DNA from: Bremia lactucae | Lineage: Eukaryota; Oomycota; Peronosporomycetes; Peronosporales; Peronosporaceae | DNA: 64,000 nt | Assembly (NCBI RefSeq): GCF_004359215.1 | Contig: NW_027152213.1 | Span: 1,553,104-1,617,103, forward strand | Reading direction: 5' to 3' | Shown here: piece by piece, positions 1 through 10,811 of the stretch | Layout: every line of letters starts with the position of its first letter | Numbering within the stretch: the stretch's first letter is position 1 | Position numbers and translations under genes: made by a program | Notes under the pieces: model-generated | The model's input: the letters and a program-made list of their open reading frames with translations, nothing else | Database searches by the model: none | What the model was told of the DNA's origin: nothing

Positions 1-830
1 AGCCCACACCTCTCGCAAAGAATGGCGAGGTGGCTATCCTTCTTCGCGGAGTATAACTTCTCCGTCGAATATAAACCAGGACGACTTAATGTCGTCGCTG
101 ATGCGTTATCACGCCGACCCGATTTCGAGTCAGCAGTGCACTCCAACAGTGAAAGTAATCTTACTGTTGCAACACTCACTACGAGTGTTCCGTCATCAAC
201 CTTAGTTGATGACGTAAAGAAAGCCTACACAGAAGATAAGGACCTTCTACATTTGATTAATCTTTTAATGAATCCATCCGATCAATCTTGTAGAGATTTA
301 CCGGCTTTATATCGATCGTCATTCGATCGATAAACAACAAGTAAAGGTTTTTAAATTACATAGCCGTTACCGACGACACCCCACGTGTCGTCGTCCCAAC
401 TCACAATAATTTGCGCTTGCGCATCATGCATGAGTGTCAGGAATCTCCAACAAGTGGGCATCGTGGACGTAAAAGACTTATATCATCATCGGAACGAAAT
501 AGACTATTTAACTCGTCTATCAGAATGAGCTTTCTCATTCGAAGGCTCATAGTCAGCCGCCTGAGGTCTATCAGGCGACTGTTCTATTCTCCCCGAGTCG
601 GCCATTTCGTCCGACTCTCATTCGTAGTCGACCTTCGAAGAGGGGTCGTATTCATGTGGTGAATCACCACGTGCACTCGCAGCATCTAGTGTTGCGCGAG
701 TGGAAGATACTACGGCAGACGTTCCGTCTGCCGCAAGAGATAACAGCGCGTCACCCGCGGCTGCACGAATCGCAGCCAAAGGCGCCGCACTATTCGCATA
801 CCGCATGGACTTGTTAACCATGCGATATAA
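1..830 (+). pseudogene. Gypsy pol remnant: RNase H end and integrase pieces
   Basis: Frame 22-333 encodes the end of the RNase H/connection region, recognisable by the MARWLSFFAEYNF stretch and the VVADALSRRPD motif that closes RNase H in Ty3/Gypsy polyproteins. Frame 411-500 has the HEC...SGHRGR signature of the integrase HHCC zinc-binding domain (spacing HxxC/SGHxG). The catalytic DDE core is absent: sequence jumps to an integrase C-terminal tail (about 540-825) that is frameshifted relative to the upstream part. The product would have processed retroelement cDNA and integrated it into the genome. Small minus-strand frames here are shadows. Confidence 0.8.
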
Positions 831-937
831 TTAAAAATGATGGTTCTGACCAATCCACATCGTTTTTAGTCAAGTGGTCTTATAGTGACCACACTATTCA
901 ATGACAATCAGAGTGATTGTCATTAAAGGAAGGGTGA

Positions 938-1371
938 TGCAACGGGGTGTATCGTTACATGAAATTAACACTTAAAGGTTGTTAATAAATATATTATCTA
1001 AAAGATAGATAATGTATGGAGAATATTACTTTATATAGTAATGTTCAGAAATCTTATCCATAAATAGATATAGGTATTTATCCCGCAGACTAATCAGCTG
1101 TAAACGTAATCAAAGAGATAGAGACAGATAAGATTTCAATTGCATGTTAAGTATTAGTTCATAATTAAGTAAGCATTAACAGATAGAAAGAAGAGAAACT
1201 TAACTATATTAATACAGTTTTCATTTAACCCTCTTTAAGCTAGTCACCTTAAAGAGAAGTCTTCCTCTGCACGTACTTGTGTACGTGAAGTGACGTAAGG
1301 CACCACTCGCAACTGAAGCATTGCGAAGTGGACTTGTACTGAAGCAGTACAAGTCGTAGTGCCCCGTTACA
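938..1371 (+). repeat. Family C 3' LTR
   Basis: A 434-bp segment begins TGCAACGGGG and ends CCCCGTTACA, so its ends are near-perfect inverted repeats of each other and carry the TG...CA of LTRs. It follows directly on a purine-rich AAAGGAAGGGTGA tract that would prime plus-strand synthesis. The first 150 bp match 21941-22095. Its last 100 bp hold three hairpins (1270-1287, about 1302-1331 and 1331-1355). Confidence 0.8.
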
Positions 1372-2618
1372 CCCGCTCCTTAACACTTGGAAAGCTGTGA
1401 ATTCAGCACTCGGTAGCGAAAAAGAAAACGAGGTTTGAAAAAAGAATTGATTTTGTGTAATACGTAGTGATATTTACGGGTAAAACATGGCGTTTTCAAT
1501 TCTATTAAAAGAGGGTGTAATCGGAATACCATACAAACATTTCTCTTTATAAGACAACTCTCGGAAAACGGCTGACTATGTCAACTTCTGATAATCAAGA
1601 GACAGATGGTCAGACGGAACGATATGGCTACTTGCTCCACTATACAAAAGCCATCCGTTAAAATCTTGATTCGACGTCGTAAACGCTTGCTCGTTGTTCA
1701 TCGTTTTCCTCGTGTGGTCCGTTCCACTCTAGCATTCGTACTTCTTGTGACCGACACATTTGGATTTTGAAGGACGAAAACTTTAATGCTGCACAAGCAT
1801 TTATCTTAGTAAGACAAATTTGATTTCTTAAGTCACAAAACCTAAAGTCACAAACACTTAAGCGCTTTGTCAATTTTGATGATACCTGCGACGATGTTTT
1901 GGCCTTAAATGCTCTTTGTAGTATCATAAAGTGAGCAGCCAAATTTAGTCTCTGTGTTTTAAGACATACGAATGATGTTGAAACAGCAAACAACTATAAA
2001 TTACCTTATTTTCGGTATTTTAAATGATCTAAGCAGCTATATTCTGCAGACAAGCAGATCTTCAAGATTACGCAATTAATTTTCAAACGGTCCAAAATTT
2101 TACTTTATCGGATGTTTCCCAGAAAGTTTCGTATCATCAGAATCTGGGGTCTCACGGAGATTCTATGGCGTTCATAGAAATGCGTAATTAAGCAGATTAT
2201 AAAAATATTTTCATTTCAATGACGCGAGCTGCTCACATTTGTGGCTTGTTTTAGCTGCCCGAAGCAGCTAAAAAAGCTACAATTCTTACTAAAATTGGGG
2301 CCGCCCTCACTTACGAATAATTATGTAGTTAAGAGCTCGCAAGTCTTGATTTAAATTTTAAAGTGCACCTCGATAATCAGATATGCAGACGAATCCAACG
2401 AAGCCATAGGTTGAGTGGGTGTACTTGATTCAACTCTTTGCGGCAAGTCAGAATTGTGACAAATCGCGATCAGATTTATCCAAGCAGAAGGTGCGGATGC
2501 TTATGCAAAGGGTACGGATTTGTAATCTAGCCCGTTTTGTATCGTGATATCGTAGACCCAACTTCTAACTCAATAAGAATTATTTCTCTCAGATCCCAGG
2601 CAACATCATAAAGCACCT
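1372..2618. other. Intergenic, no gene recognised
   Basis: AT-rich sequence between the family C LTR and the effector-like gene. The longest frame (1658-1993, minus) has no recognisable domain and biased basic/hydrophobic content; I do not call it a gene. The last few hundred bases must contain the promoter of the gene at 2619, but I see no motif I can name with confidence. Confidence 0.5.
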
Positions 2619-3587
2619 ATGGGTCATATTATCTCCGCACTGGCACTCTTCGCAACTTTGCAATCAGTTGCAGTGGCCACTTCGATGGCGGCCACCCTTG
2701 ACTTGTCCGAAAAAATCGCCACCACCAACGTCTCGAGGAGCCTCAAACCGCAGGTTGCCGTAGACGAAGTATCAACTCTTTTTACAACAACAATCGACCA
2801 CTTAAGATTTCACTTGGTGCCTCAAGGCGAGCAGACGCTTCCTGAAAACGCTGTTGCTCGATGGGTGAATTTTCCGGCTGATCTTAAGGCAATGAACGAA
2901 CCCAAAAATCTTGAGCAGCTGAAAGCGATAACCGCGGGAATTCCTCCTAAGGGGCATTTACGAGAAAAGGTAGCTTTGGCCGAGGTCTTGGTGGACCGGT
3001 TTGGCGTAGCTCCTTTAGCAACATATGTCAGCAAGAATCTCAGATATTATCGAGATGAATTGGAAAATTGGCAACCCTTTAAGCACATACTCGAGGGACT
3101 GGTCGAATATTTGAAAGGGCAAGAACTTTCGTCGTTTGAAGTAGCTCATCTGCTCTCCAGCAAGATTAATCTTCGGGATGGCCAAGTTTCGCAACTCATG
3201 CAATTTCCATTTCGATTTTTTGCCGAGTACGAGAAAGATTCCGTCCGTTTCTTTGCTGCACTGTTCGATCTCTTTGGCGAGAGAAGCTTCGAAGTGAAGA
3301 GTGTATTGTCCATGGACAAAACACTTAACAATGTCTTAAACTTGAAATACTCACGTATAATGAAGAAACTTGATTCGAAGTTGCTTGACTTGAAGGAGCC
3401 CCAACTGCACGCGCTGCTTATCATTGGTGGTCTAAAGCTTAAAACCGATGAGGAACAGAAAGCTGTCATGAAGTCTCTCGGCCACATCTACAGTAATGAT
3501 GCTTTATTTAAACAGGCTAATCGCGTATGGCATAATCTGGATAAAAGGATTATGAACGACAGGATTACTATTTTTTCAAAAAGATAA
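2619..3587 (+). CDS. Candidate secreted effector with a degenerate RXLR-like motif
   Basis: Intact, intronless 322-codon frame, the only undamaged ORF of this length in the first 24 kb. Residues 1 to about 24 form a typical signal peptide (short N-region, hydrophobic core ISALALFATLQSVAVA, small residues before the likely cleavage site). RSLK at 40-43 sits where the RXLR motif lies in oomycete host-translocated effectors (normally 30-60 residues from the start), but its last position is Lys, not Arg, and no dEER follows beyond DE at 49-50. The rest is alpha-helical and rich in Leu, Lys and Glu, with Trp residues spaced as VARW, ENWQ and VWHN, resembling the repeated helical bundles of RXLR effectors. 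It is isolated between two retroelements, as is usual for effectors. It could equally be another secreted oomycete protein. I do not recognise the specific family, and no toxic function is implied. Confidence 0.6.
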   Translation: MGHIISALALFATLQSVAVATSMAATLDLSEKIATTNVSRSLKPQVAVDEVSTLFTTTIDHLRFHLVPQGEQTLPENAVARWVNFPADLKAMNEPKNLEQLKAITAGIPPKGHLREKVALAEVLVDRFGVAPLATYVSKNLRYYRDELENWQPFKHILEGLVEYLKGQELSSFEVAHLLSSKINLRDGQVSQLMQFPFRFFAEYEKDSVRFFAALFDLFGERSFEVKSVLSMDKTLNNVLNLKYSRIMKKLDSKLLDLKEPQLHALLIIGGLKLKTDEEQKAVMKSLGHIYSNDALFKQANRVWHNLDKRIMNDRITIFSKR

Positions 3588-3784
3588 GTGCAATGGTGCC
3601 AAAAGAAGCTTAATAGCCACTTTTGTCATGCTTGGTGTCTATTATAGGGCGGTCAGAGTACAAGCCAATTTGATATAAATCTAAATATTCAATATATTCC
3701 CATTTCTTTTGGCATTTGTTCATCTTGTACAATAAAGCGTTACTTGTGACGCACAAAAGTATTTTTAAATAACACCAACGATTC

Positions 3785-4207
3785 TGTAAACGGGCTAAAG
3801 TTGCCTATTTCACACAATCTCCGTTAATTACACGTTGTGCACTTAAGAGATGGACAATAACTTAAGTGAAGTAATTAGACCCACCACTTGGGTGTGGTTC
3901 ACATTTTGACCCACCCTTGTATGTGATGCACCTGAGGGCACTCACATTAAAGGGGATGAACGAGGTATTTAGAATAATACGCTCGCAGCACATATCAGTG
4001 CATATCTACAGAGATGGCATTTTTAATTGGTTAAAATAGGATTTACGTGGAGCCGGGTTACCGCCCCCGTGACGTCACTTAAATAAAGGTCGCTTAGGCG
4101 CCCACCAACTACCCCACTTTACGTGAGAGAAAACGTTTAACCGCTTCCTCACTGTGCTCAAAAGGTGTGTGCTAGTACTGCGTGGCAGCTTTGAGTAGCA
4201 CCTCTAT
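3785..4207 (+). repeat. 5' LTR of A1 with primer binding site after it
   Basis: Starts TGTAAACGGGCTAAAG, aligning with the 3' LTR start at 10812. It is about 110 bp shorter because of internal deletions, including an AT-rich piece present at 11101-11160. Directly after it, about 4210-4219, the sequence TTGGTAGCAC is a plausible minus-strand primer binding site; TGGTAGCA would pair with the 3' end of a tRNA ending UGCUACCA, such as a eukaryotic initiator Met tRNA. Confidence 0.75.
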
Positions 4208-4255
4208 ACTTGGTAGCACTTTTTGGTACCCGTTTCTCAGAGCGTGTCAGTGAGG

Positions 4256-5560
4256 ATGAGTCTCAATATTGATTGGGCTCACCCTACCTACCTCTCCTAA
4301 CATCATCGGGAGGTGGCAGAGCACTTGGCGCACGGACTTGGTCAACAAGCCCTGAGACTCTTGGGCATACCTCCTAAGAAACATGTTGCTCAGTTGAAGC
4401 AGTTTGAGGCGTTCGTGCTCGGACAGCAAAGAGCCGCGTCCGAAACATACAGAGCCACGCTGTAGCGGAGTCCATCACAAAGACTCAGAATGAGCTTAAA
4501 CGAGAGCAGGCTCGGAGCGAGGCTCTCAACAGCACTGTTGGGATGCTTTCTGCCCGACCGCATCAGCCGAGGCCCATTCGGATGGACCACGTGAGGATCA
4601 AGCGGCTAAATCATTTGAGATTTTGTTTTTGGTGGAGAAACGTTCTAATTGTTGGGTTAACGTTTTGCTTAACCAACTCGAGTGGTGAGTACACGAATGT
4701 TGATTTATTTTGTCAAAAGTCTAGTGTGGCTCGTCAGCGTATAGGGACCCGCCCAAGTTCGATGTAACTGCAGCGCACACGATTGTCCACTGGCTTTTAG
4801 CCGTGGAGCAATGCGGTGTCGCGCAGTTCATCGAGGACGACAGCCGGATGGTGTTGTACCCCATGTCGCACCTGCGCGGTAAGGACTCAGAGTGGGCTTA
4901 CTCGGCGCTTGTAGCGGACGTTAAGGCGTTCCTTACATGGGCGATCTTTAAGACAAAGATTCGCGCCATGTACCAGCCGCCGAACAACGAGGTGTTGCTT
5001 CACGCGCGCTTTTTCGGAGCGCGACAGGCGAGGCGATCTTTGCAAGAGTATGTGCAGGAGATGCGCTCCCTGTCGGCGTCCATTACCGTAGGTCCGATTC
5101 CGGAGCACATTAAGGTGCCCACGTTTATGAACGGACTACGGCATGGCCCATCGCGACAGGCCCTTTTCAGAAAGGTGCCGTCGACAATGGAGAGGCAATC
5201 CAAATTTCCTTAGTTGAGGAGCAATCCTACAACAGTGCCTCGGCGACAGCTTGGTATAAGCAGTCGGCCGAGAGGACAGATACCACTCCCATGGAGTTGG
5301 GCAATGCAGATGTAGTCTGCTTTAAATGCAGCAAGCGCGGCCATTGGATGGCTCGCTGCTATGCCAGACCCCCTGCTGGGGAAAAGATCCCAGCAAGAGG
5401 ACTCTTCCCAAAGGGCGATGGCAAGTTTGCGTCGCTTTGCAAGGATGGCAAGCGAGAAGTGGCGACCGTTCGTTCAGCGAACGGCGCGCTCGTTAAGTCT
5501 GAGGGAGCTCAGGTAGAACTTTCCTTCAACTTTAGTGATTTTTCTTGTAAAGAGTAGTTC
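4256..5560 (+). pseudogene. gag remnant of A1 (capsid and CCHC knuckle)
   Basis: Gag proteins form the particle that packages element RNA. Frame 4803-5213 resembles the Gypsy capsid/retrotrans_gag domain (helical, with a YMSH-like start, FLTWAIFKTKIRAMY and an LQEYVQEMRSL segment). Frame 5291-5557 holds a zinc knuckle, CFKCSKRGHWMARC at about 5320-5361 (C-x2-C-x4-H-x4-C), which binds RNA. The N-terminal part (4256-4600) is coiled-coil-like in the copy at 23352-23851 and is broken here by frameshifts. Capsid and knuckle are separated by a stop near 5213. Confidence 0.8.
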
Positions 5561-5563
5561 ACA

Positions 5564-8500
5564 GTGCTAGGTATGGAGAGTCCGTATGACCTCATCCTAG
5601 GCATGCCATGGTTGGCAAAACACCAACCATGGATAGACTGGCGTACACGCACAGTTGAGAACTCTGCGCAGGACACCGGAAAGGATGTGCTCCTGCGAGA
5701 GACGTATGCAACTGATGTCGTGTCGAACACAGTTGAGGGTGCATTGACGACAAACGTCACCAATTCCTACTCAGCTCGTGGAGACTAGTGAAAAGGGCAA
5801 TGACAAGTGGTCATGTGTCCCATAGTCCTGCACAGACCCGAAAGCCTGTGGCAGTTGACGGCGAGCTGACAGGAAGTCAAGTGTCGCATGAATCAATACA
5901 GAGCCTAGAGCCTGGTGCGGCTGGAAGGAGTGCGTTAGCCAGGAGAGCAACGGCACCCGCTTCCATTTAAAGGTCGTGGTTTCTCGGAGAACGAGTACCC
6001 GACAGATAAAGACATTCAAAGGAACGTCTAAACTAGTGACCTTTGGACCGGTCCCAATGGGCCTTCGAACGAGGTGTTTAAGGCCGTCAAATACAATATA
6101 GCGGATGCATCCTCAGTTGAGGTGCCCCAGCATGTCTTAAATCTGCCGACAAGATAAAAAAAAATCCCGGAGATGTCGTGCGGTCTTTTCCTTGCCGAAT
6201 TAAAGGAAGGAAAGATCCCTGAAATAGTCGCACCAGCTCCAGAAAAGAACTTTAACTGTTGCTTGTCGTCCACAATGTACAAGAGCGTCCTTAAAATGGA
6301 CAAAAACAAACGGTTCGCCGCTCAAGGCTAGGATGCTTTGAGAGACAGTCCGTTCTTCGAAGTTCTGTGGAAACATCGCAATGTGTTCACAGAAGAAGTA
6401 CCGAGCCGCCTACCAGTTGATAAGGGCATCGGGCACGAAATTGATTTGGAACCTGGCACCAAGTATTGTGTGACAAGGCAATAGCCGTTGCCGAAAGGAC
6501 TAGTCGATTATGTCGATGAGTTCTTCGATAAACGAGCCAAGGCAGGACATGTTCGTGTGAGTAAATCTCTTCACTGCAGCCCGACCTTTTGCGTGCGTAA
6601 AGCCACAGGTGGATGGCGCGTGCTTCATGCTTGCTTTAAGCAGCACACGGCGACTATACCGGCGCAAACGCCAATCCCGCGGAAAGATGTCTTGTTGAAC
6701 TCCATGGGAAAGTCAACTATCTTTTCCGCATTGGATTTGAAGGATGGCTACTATCAGGTACTCATGAGAGAGTCCGATGTAGCCAAAACGGCAGTAAGCA
6801 CCCCAAGCGGGATGCTTTGGGAGTGGCTTGTGATGCCCAAAGGTTTGAAAAACGCACCAGCGACATTCAACCGGGTGGTGGCTCACGTGATGCGTCAGCA
6901 CTGTGCCTACGCGCCTCAGTACTTTGACGATGTATTCGTGCATAGTAGGGCCGAGGACGGGCTGAGCGCAATAGAGTCGCACAAGCGTCATTTAGACGCT
7001 GTGTTGCAGACTTTAAAGGACGCCCAATTGTACGTCAACTTGCAAAAGTGCGTCATAGGGGTCCCTGAGATACCTGTACTGGACGCAGAATGAGTTTGGT
7101 TTAAAAGACAAGATGATGCGTTTACATCAGTTAAAAAACCTCTTGTAGAGGCACAGGTCTTGGCATTGCCAGACGCAGATAAGCCCTATAGCGTTGTCTG
7201 CGATGCAAGTAATTTTGCAATCCGCAGCGTGCTCATGCAGAAGGCGGACGACGGTATTGACCGCGTCATCTCTTATCAGTCCCGGCTCTTGAAGCCGCTT
7301 AAGCTGAATTACCCTGTGCATGACAAGGAGCTACTTTAAGAAAGTATGCTATTATAAAGTTTCGAGTGCATTTGTTGGGCACCGAACCATTTGTGGTCAA
7401 TACGGATCACGCATCGCTGCGGACCGCTGTAAACCCACCAAAACTTTCGCGTAGAATGGCAGTATGGCTTACATTCTTCTCCGATTTTAATTTTAAAGTC
7501 CAATACAAGCCGGGTAAGTCGAATATGCAGTTAGCGTACACCAGACTTCAAGGCAAGACACCTGAAAAAATGTGTCTCGTGCTAAAGCACATGTTGAGTC
7601 GTCAACGTGGGCAGCCATGAAGGCATATTCCCACTTGGCAAACTCATTGGCCTCCGAAATTAAAGAAAGCTACAGTTAGAACGAACATTATTGCCTGCTG
7701 TTGGATCACTTCGGTGGACGAAAGGTTCTCCTTCCGTTGCACCTGAAGGCTAAGCTAGGTCGATGGCCTTTTATGACATCAGTTGTCACCTTGTGATATC
7801 TTGAGAATTTATGTCCCTCATGGCACATAAATCAAGCTGAAAATACTTCTCGAGCTCCATGATGCACCATCGAGTGGGCATCTAGGCCGTCAAATGACAT
7901 TCTTAGTGGGCATCTAGGCCGTGAAATGACATTCTTATGAGTGTCAGAGGAATTTTGATGGCCATACCTTAATCGATGGGTGACTAAAAAAGTTCTCTTG
8001 CGAACAGTGTCAGCGCGTTAAGCCTGCACCGTCCAGCAGTGCGCCATTGAAGCCGCTACCGATTCCAACGAATTTTTCGAAGTCGGTAAGTCTGGACTTC
8101 AGGTTTGGCATGCCGCCCGACCACAAGGGTCGGACGGGGCTTGGTAGACGGACTGAGCGAAATGGAGCGTTAGCGCCATGTAAGACATCGATCACAGGCA
8201 AGGAGCTAGCTCTCTTGTTCCTGGACTATGTATACCAACTACACGGGATGCCTGAGTCCATAGCATCGGACCGGGATCCACGTTTTGCATCTAATTTTTG
8301 GCGTCATGTGTTTAAGACTGCTAGGTAACAAGCACCACATGTCGACTGCAGATCATCCCCAGACCGATGGCCAAACAGAACGTGCCAATCGGGTCGTGAC
8401 GGATGTATTGCGCACAATTGCGACTCCCAAAGAATGGATCAAGCAATTGCCCTTCGTGGAGTTCGCTAGAAATAACAGTGTCCACGCCGGTACGGGAGAG

Positions 8501-9250
8501 AAACCGTTTTATATAAACAGACTGCGCCATCCTCGGACGCCAGTCTCGTTTGTGCGCAGCCCGAGTCTTTGTTGGGGAGGGCCCTCACTACACTCGGTGC
8601 GAAAATGGGACAAAGTTTTGTCAATATGATGATGATCCGCGAGGGTATCATCTCAAAGACAGAATCTTGCCCTAGTGATCCTGCCGGGTTGGCAGTGGTC
8701 AGAATGGAGTCACACCATAAGGAATGTCTGTGCTCCCAAACTATAACGATGTTTTGTTATCTACAACTACGTCATATGAACGACCTCTCGGCGGTATCAT
8801 AGGCGAGTTTGATGCTTAAAGCGTGAGCGAAGCTTAACGCCATGTGGATGAGCGATTAGCCATCACACCAAAAGCCGCGAGCGATGGCAAGCGCATAGGA
8901 CAAGCAAAACAACATGCGGACCAAAATTGTCTCAAAAGTAGTATACGCTTTAGATTAGGTGAACAAGTAATATTAATTACTGCTACTCTATCTAAAATTG
9001 CAGTTTCTGTAGTACCTCGCGGTGCCGCATTTCATTCGGCCGTTTCCGGTGGTCGAAGAGGCTAGAGACCTAAAGTATAGGCTAACCCTTCCTCCGTTTA
9101 TGAAGACGCACCCTGTATTTTACGTGGGTCGTCTGAAACGATGCTAATCCAAAAGAGATCACATACCCCCATCGGTGACGCCGACTGTGAGTCGAGCATC
9201 GATCTGGTGAGGGAGACGGGAAAGAAAAATTTCTAGCGGAATGACTCCTC
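5564..9250 (+). pseudogene. pol remnant of A1 (protease, RT, RNase H, integrase)
   Basis: Protease: frame 5564-5788 has the LILGMPWL flap/C-terminal motif of Gypsy aspartic proteases; the catalytic Asp segment upstream is lost. Reverse transcriptase: frame 6488-7093 keeps the fingers and palm (FSALDLKDGYYQVLM, the PKGLKNAPATFN block) and the catalytic YFDD at about 6920. RNase H: pieces in 7127-7620, ending with the HASLRTAVN and LTFFSDFNFKVQYKPGKSN blocks. Integrase: pieces in 8040-8630, with SDRDPRF and the HPQTDGQTERANR block that carries part of the DDE triad. The polyprotein would copy RNA to DNA and integrate it. Multiple stops show it is inactive. Confidence 0.85.
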
Positions 9251-9536
9251 CGACAAGATACGGACTTGGAGAGCGAGGGGTATCACGCGCGTAACGCGGA
9301 TCCCTCAGCATCAACTTATTCAAAAGGTTTCGCCGAAATTTTAGGCGTTCTTAACCCTGACGATCCTTTGCGTGGACATCGTGAAGATCCGAAGTCAGTC
9401 GCGAGACTTGACATTCGAGATCCCGGATCCGTCATTCAGCAGTGCTCAGCGCCTGCGACTGAACGGATACGGGATAGCTGCCACGAGTCAGTAGGCGAAA
9501 TCCGCTCATATCAGGCGCCACCTGCACTAATTTCTT

Positions 9537-10668
9537 TTAATATTTTTTAGAAAAAAGTTCCTTTATTCTTGAGATTATATCCTTGCCTTTCACTGTTGGC
9601 TGCTGCTGGGAACCAATGCTTCCTTGCTGGATGGTTGGTTGCCCACCGCTATGTACAGAAGAAGCACTTAATCCTCGTCCAGTGGAGTGGATACCCAAAG
9701 CGTTTTGACTCTTGGGGGCCGGTCGACGTGCTGTATGTCGACGTTCCGGGCCTGGTGTCTGCCTATGAGAAGGAGGACCAGTTGTCGCGCCGCTAGGTTC
9801 GTAGGGATTAGCAGGAGCAGCGTAATGAGAAAAAACAGAGGGTAAGTACCGCCCATGATTTTTTTCATTTGCGAACGAGCGAAGTAAAGCCGCTGCTACC
9901 GTTTTTCGCCACATGTGGCTGAAAGCGGCGCAGGAATTCTGCTTTATAATGGTCGGTTGATTCATTTGAATGCAACACGACCGGGATCGGGGAAACACGG
10001 CCAAGTGATTTCTCCTGAGTCTTTCACAAATTATAGATTCCGTAAAATTTATGTGCATTTAGAGTAGCGTGCTCTAGGAGCGGCATTGGTGGTTTGATAT
10101 TCCACCAGTACATAGCCACGTCCAATGCGACTTGCTTGTGACACCGATTGGACACGCTCACGTTTCGTCGGTGGAGCTTTACTCTCAGACTCTTCTGCGT
10201 AAGATCCATTGTGAATAATGGTCTGAACGACAGGCGGCGTAGATCTACCCAACTGAGAAGCAGCTGCGCCTTTATGGGCAGCGCTCTCATTAATGGTCGC
10301 TGCGCTAGCAAACGCAGACGACGAGACACCATTTGAAAACTTTGTTGACTCCATGTTAGGAGCAATGAGTGAAGTTTGGATGTGCAATAAAGCGCCATCG
10401 TCCTTCCTCATTGGCTCGCTGCACTCATCACTACTATGATGTGAAGGCAGCGGTGTCAACTCGTTTTAGTCAACAATGAGCGACGGATCTACATCCTCAC
10501 TGTGAAAGTGGGACAGATAATTCAGCCTAGTTAAGTGCGCGACAACTGCAGTAGTTGTCGGCGTTGTAACTGTGGCACTCGGCGACGGCGGCGTCTTAAC
10601 ATGGCGCGTACGCTTCGTGCGTGGTTTTGAGGGCGTCTTTGCTGAACACCCATCATCTTTGCCCCTCT
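9537..10668 (-). pseudogene. Antisense ORF at the 3' end of family A element
   Basis: On the strand opposite to gag-pol, a coding-like frame runs from about 10668 leftwards. It is interrupted by one TAA near 10468, continues to about 10049, and after a frameshift continues to the stop at 9537. Composition is protein-like: a Thr/Pro/Ser-rich, Lys/Arg-containing N-terminal half (TPSKPRTKRTRHVKTPPSPS), a polar middle, and a Gln/Ser/Pro-rich C-terminal half ending KGKDIISRIKELFSKKY. It lies against the chromodomain and the non-coding 3' tail of the element. I do not recognise a domain. An RNA-recognition-motif-like GYVLVEYQ stretch is seen, but that is too little for a call. Its position matches the antisense ORF of family B, which has unrelated sequence. 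Confidence 0.45.
9569..9796 (+). pseudogene. Integrase chromodomain of A1
   Basis: The frame includes LVQWSGYPKRFDSWGP, the W-x-G-Y-P...S-W-x-P signature of chromodomains at the C-terminus of chromovirus integrases. Such domains bind modified histone tails and bias where new copies integrate. The chromodomain lies between integrase and 3' LTR, as in other chromoviruses. The opposite strand is also open across it; see the entry at 9537-10668. Confidence 0.7.
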
Positions 10669-10811
10669 TAGGGTATGGTTGGTGCCGTGTGAGTGCACAC
10701 AGGTCGCTATGGTGACAGATAGGACTAAACAGGCGCGTATAGCAGCTCGCTGTCCCTCGTTCTTCTTTGACGAATTTGCAAGATTTAAAACCGCTCTTGA
10801 AGGGGGGATAA

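Larger units (their letters stand above)
1..1371 (+). mobile_element. 3' part of a Ty3/Gypsy retrotransposon (family C)
   Basis: The window opens inside a retroelement. Translated remnants run in the usual Gypsy order (end of RNase H, integrase zinc-binding region, integrase tail), followed by a purine-rich tract (about 925-937) and an LTR. The 5' part lies outside the window. Frames shift several times and a large part of the integrase core is missing between about 500 and 540, so this copy is dead. Other family C LTR fragments occur at 21941-22095 and 59334-59808. Confidence 0.85.

Noticed and set aside
618..821. Ala-rich minus-strand ORF opposite the integrase tail of family C
   Set aside because: Shadow of the sense frame; unlike the antisense ORFs of families A and B it has no second copy to test.
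1658..1993. 111-codon minus-strand ORF
   Set aside because: No domain, no start context of note, and composition like random AT-rich sequence; nothing similar elsewhere in the window.
2619..3587. Calling the secreted protein a canonical RXLR-dEER effector
   Set aside because: The motif is RSLK and no dEER is present; kept as a candidate only.
10049..10130. Possible RNA-recognition motif (GYVLVEYQ) in the family A antisense ORF
   Set aside because: Only one short RNP1-like stretch; the second RNP motif and correct spacing are not visible across the frameshift.
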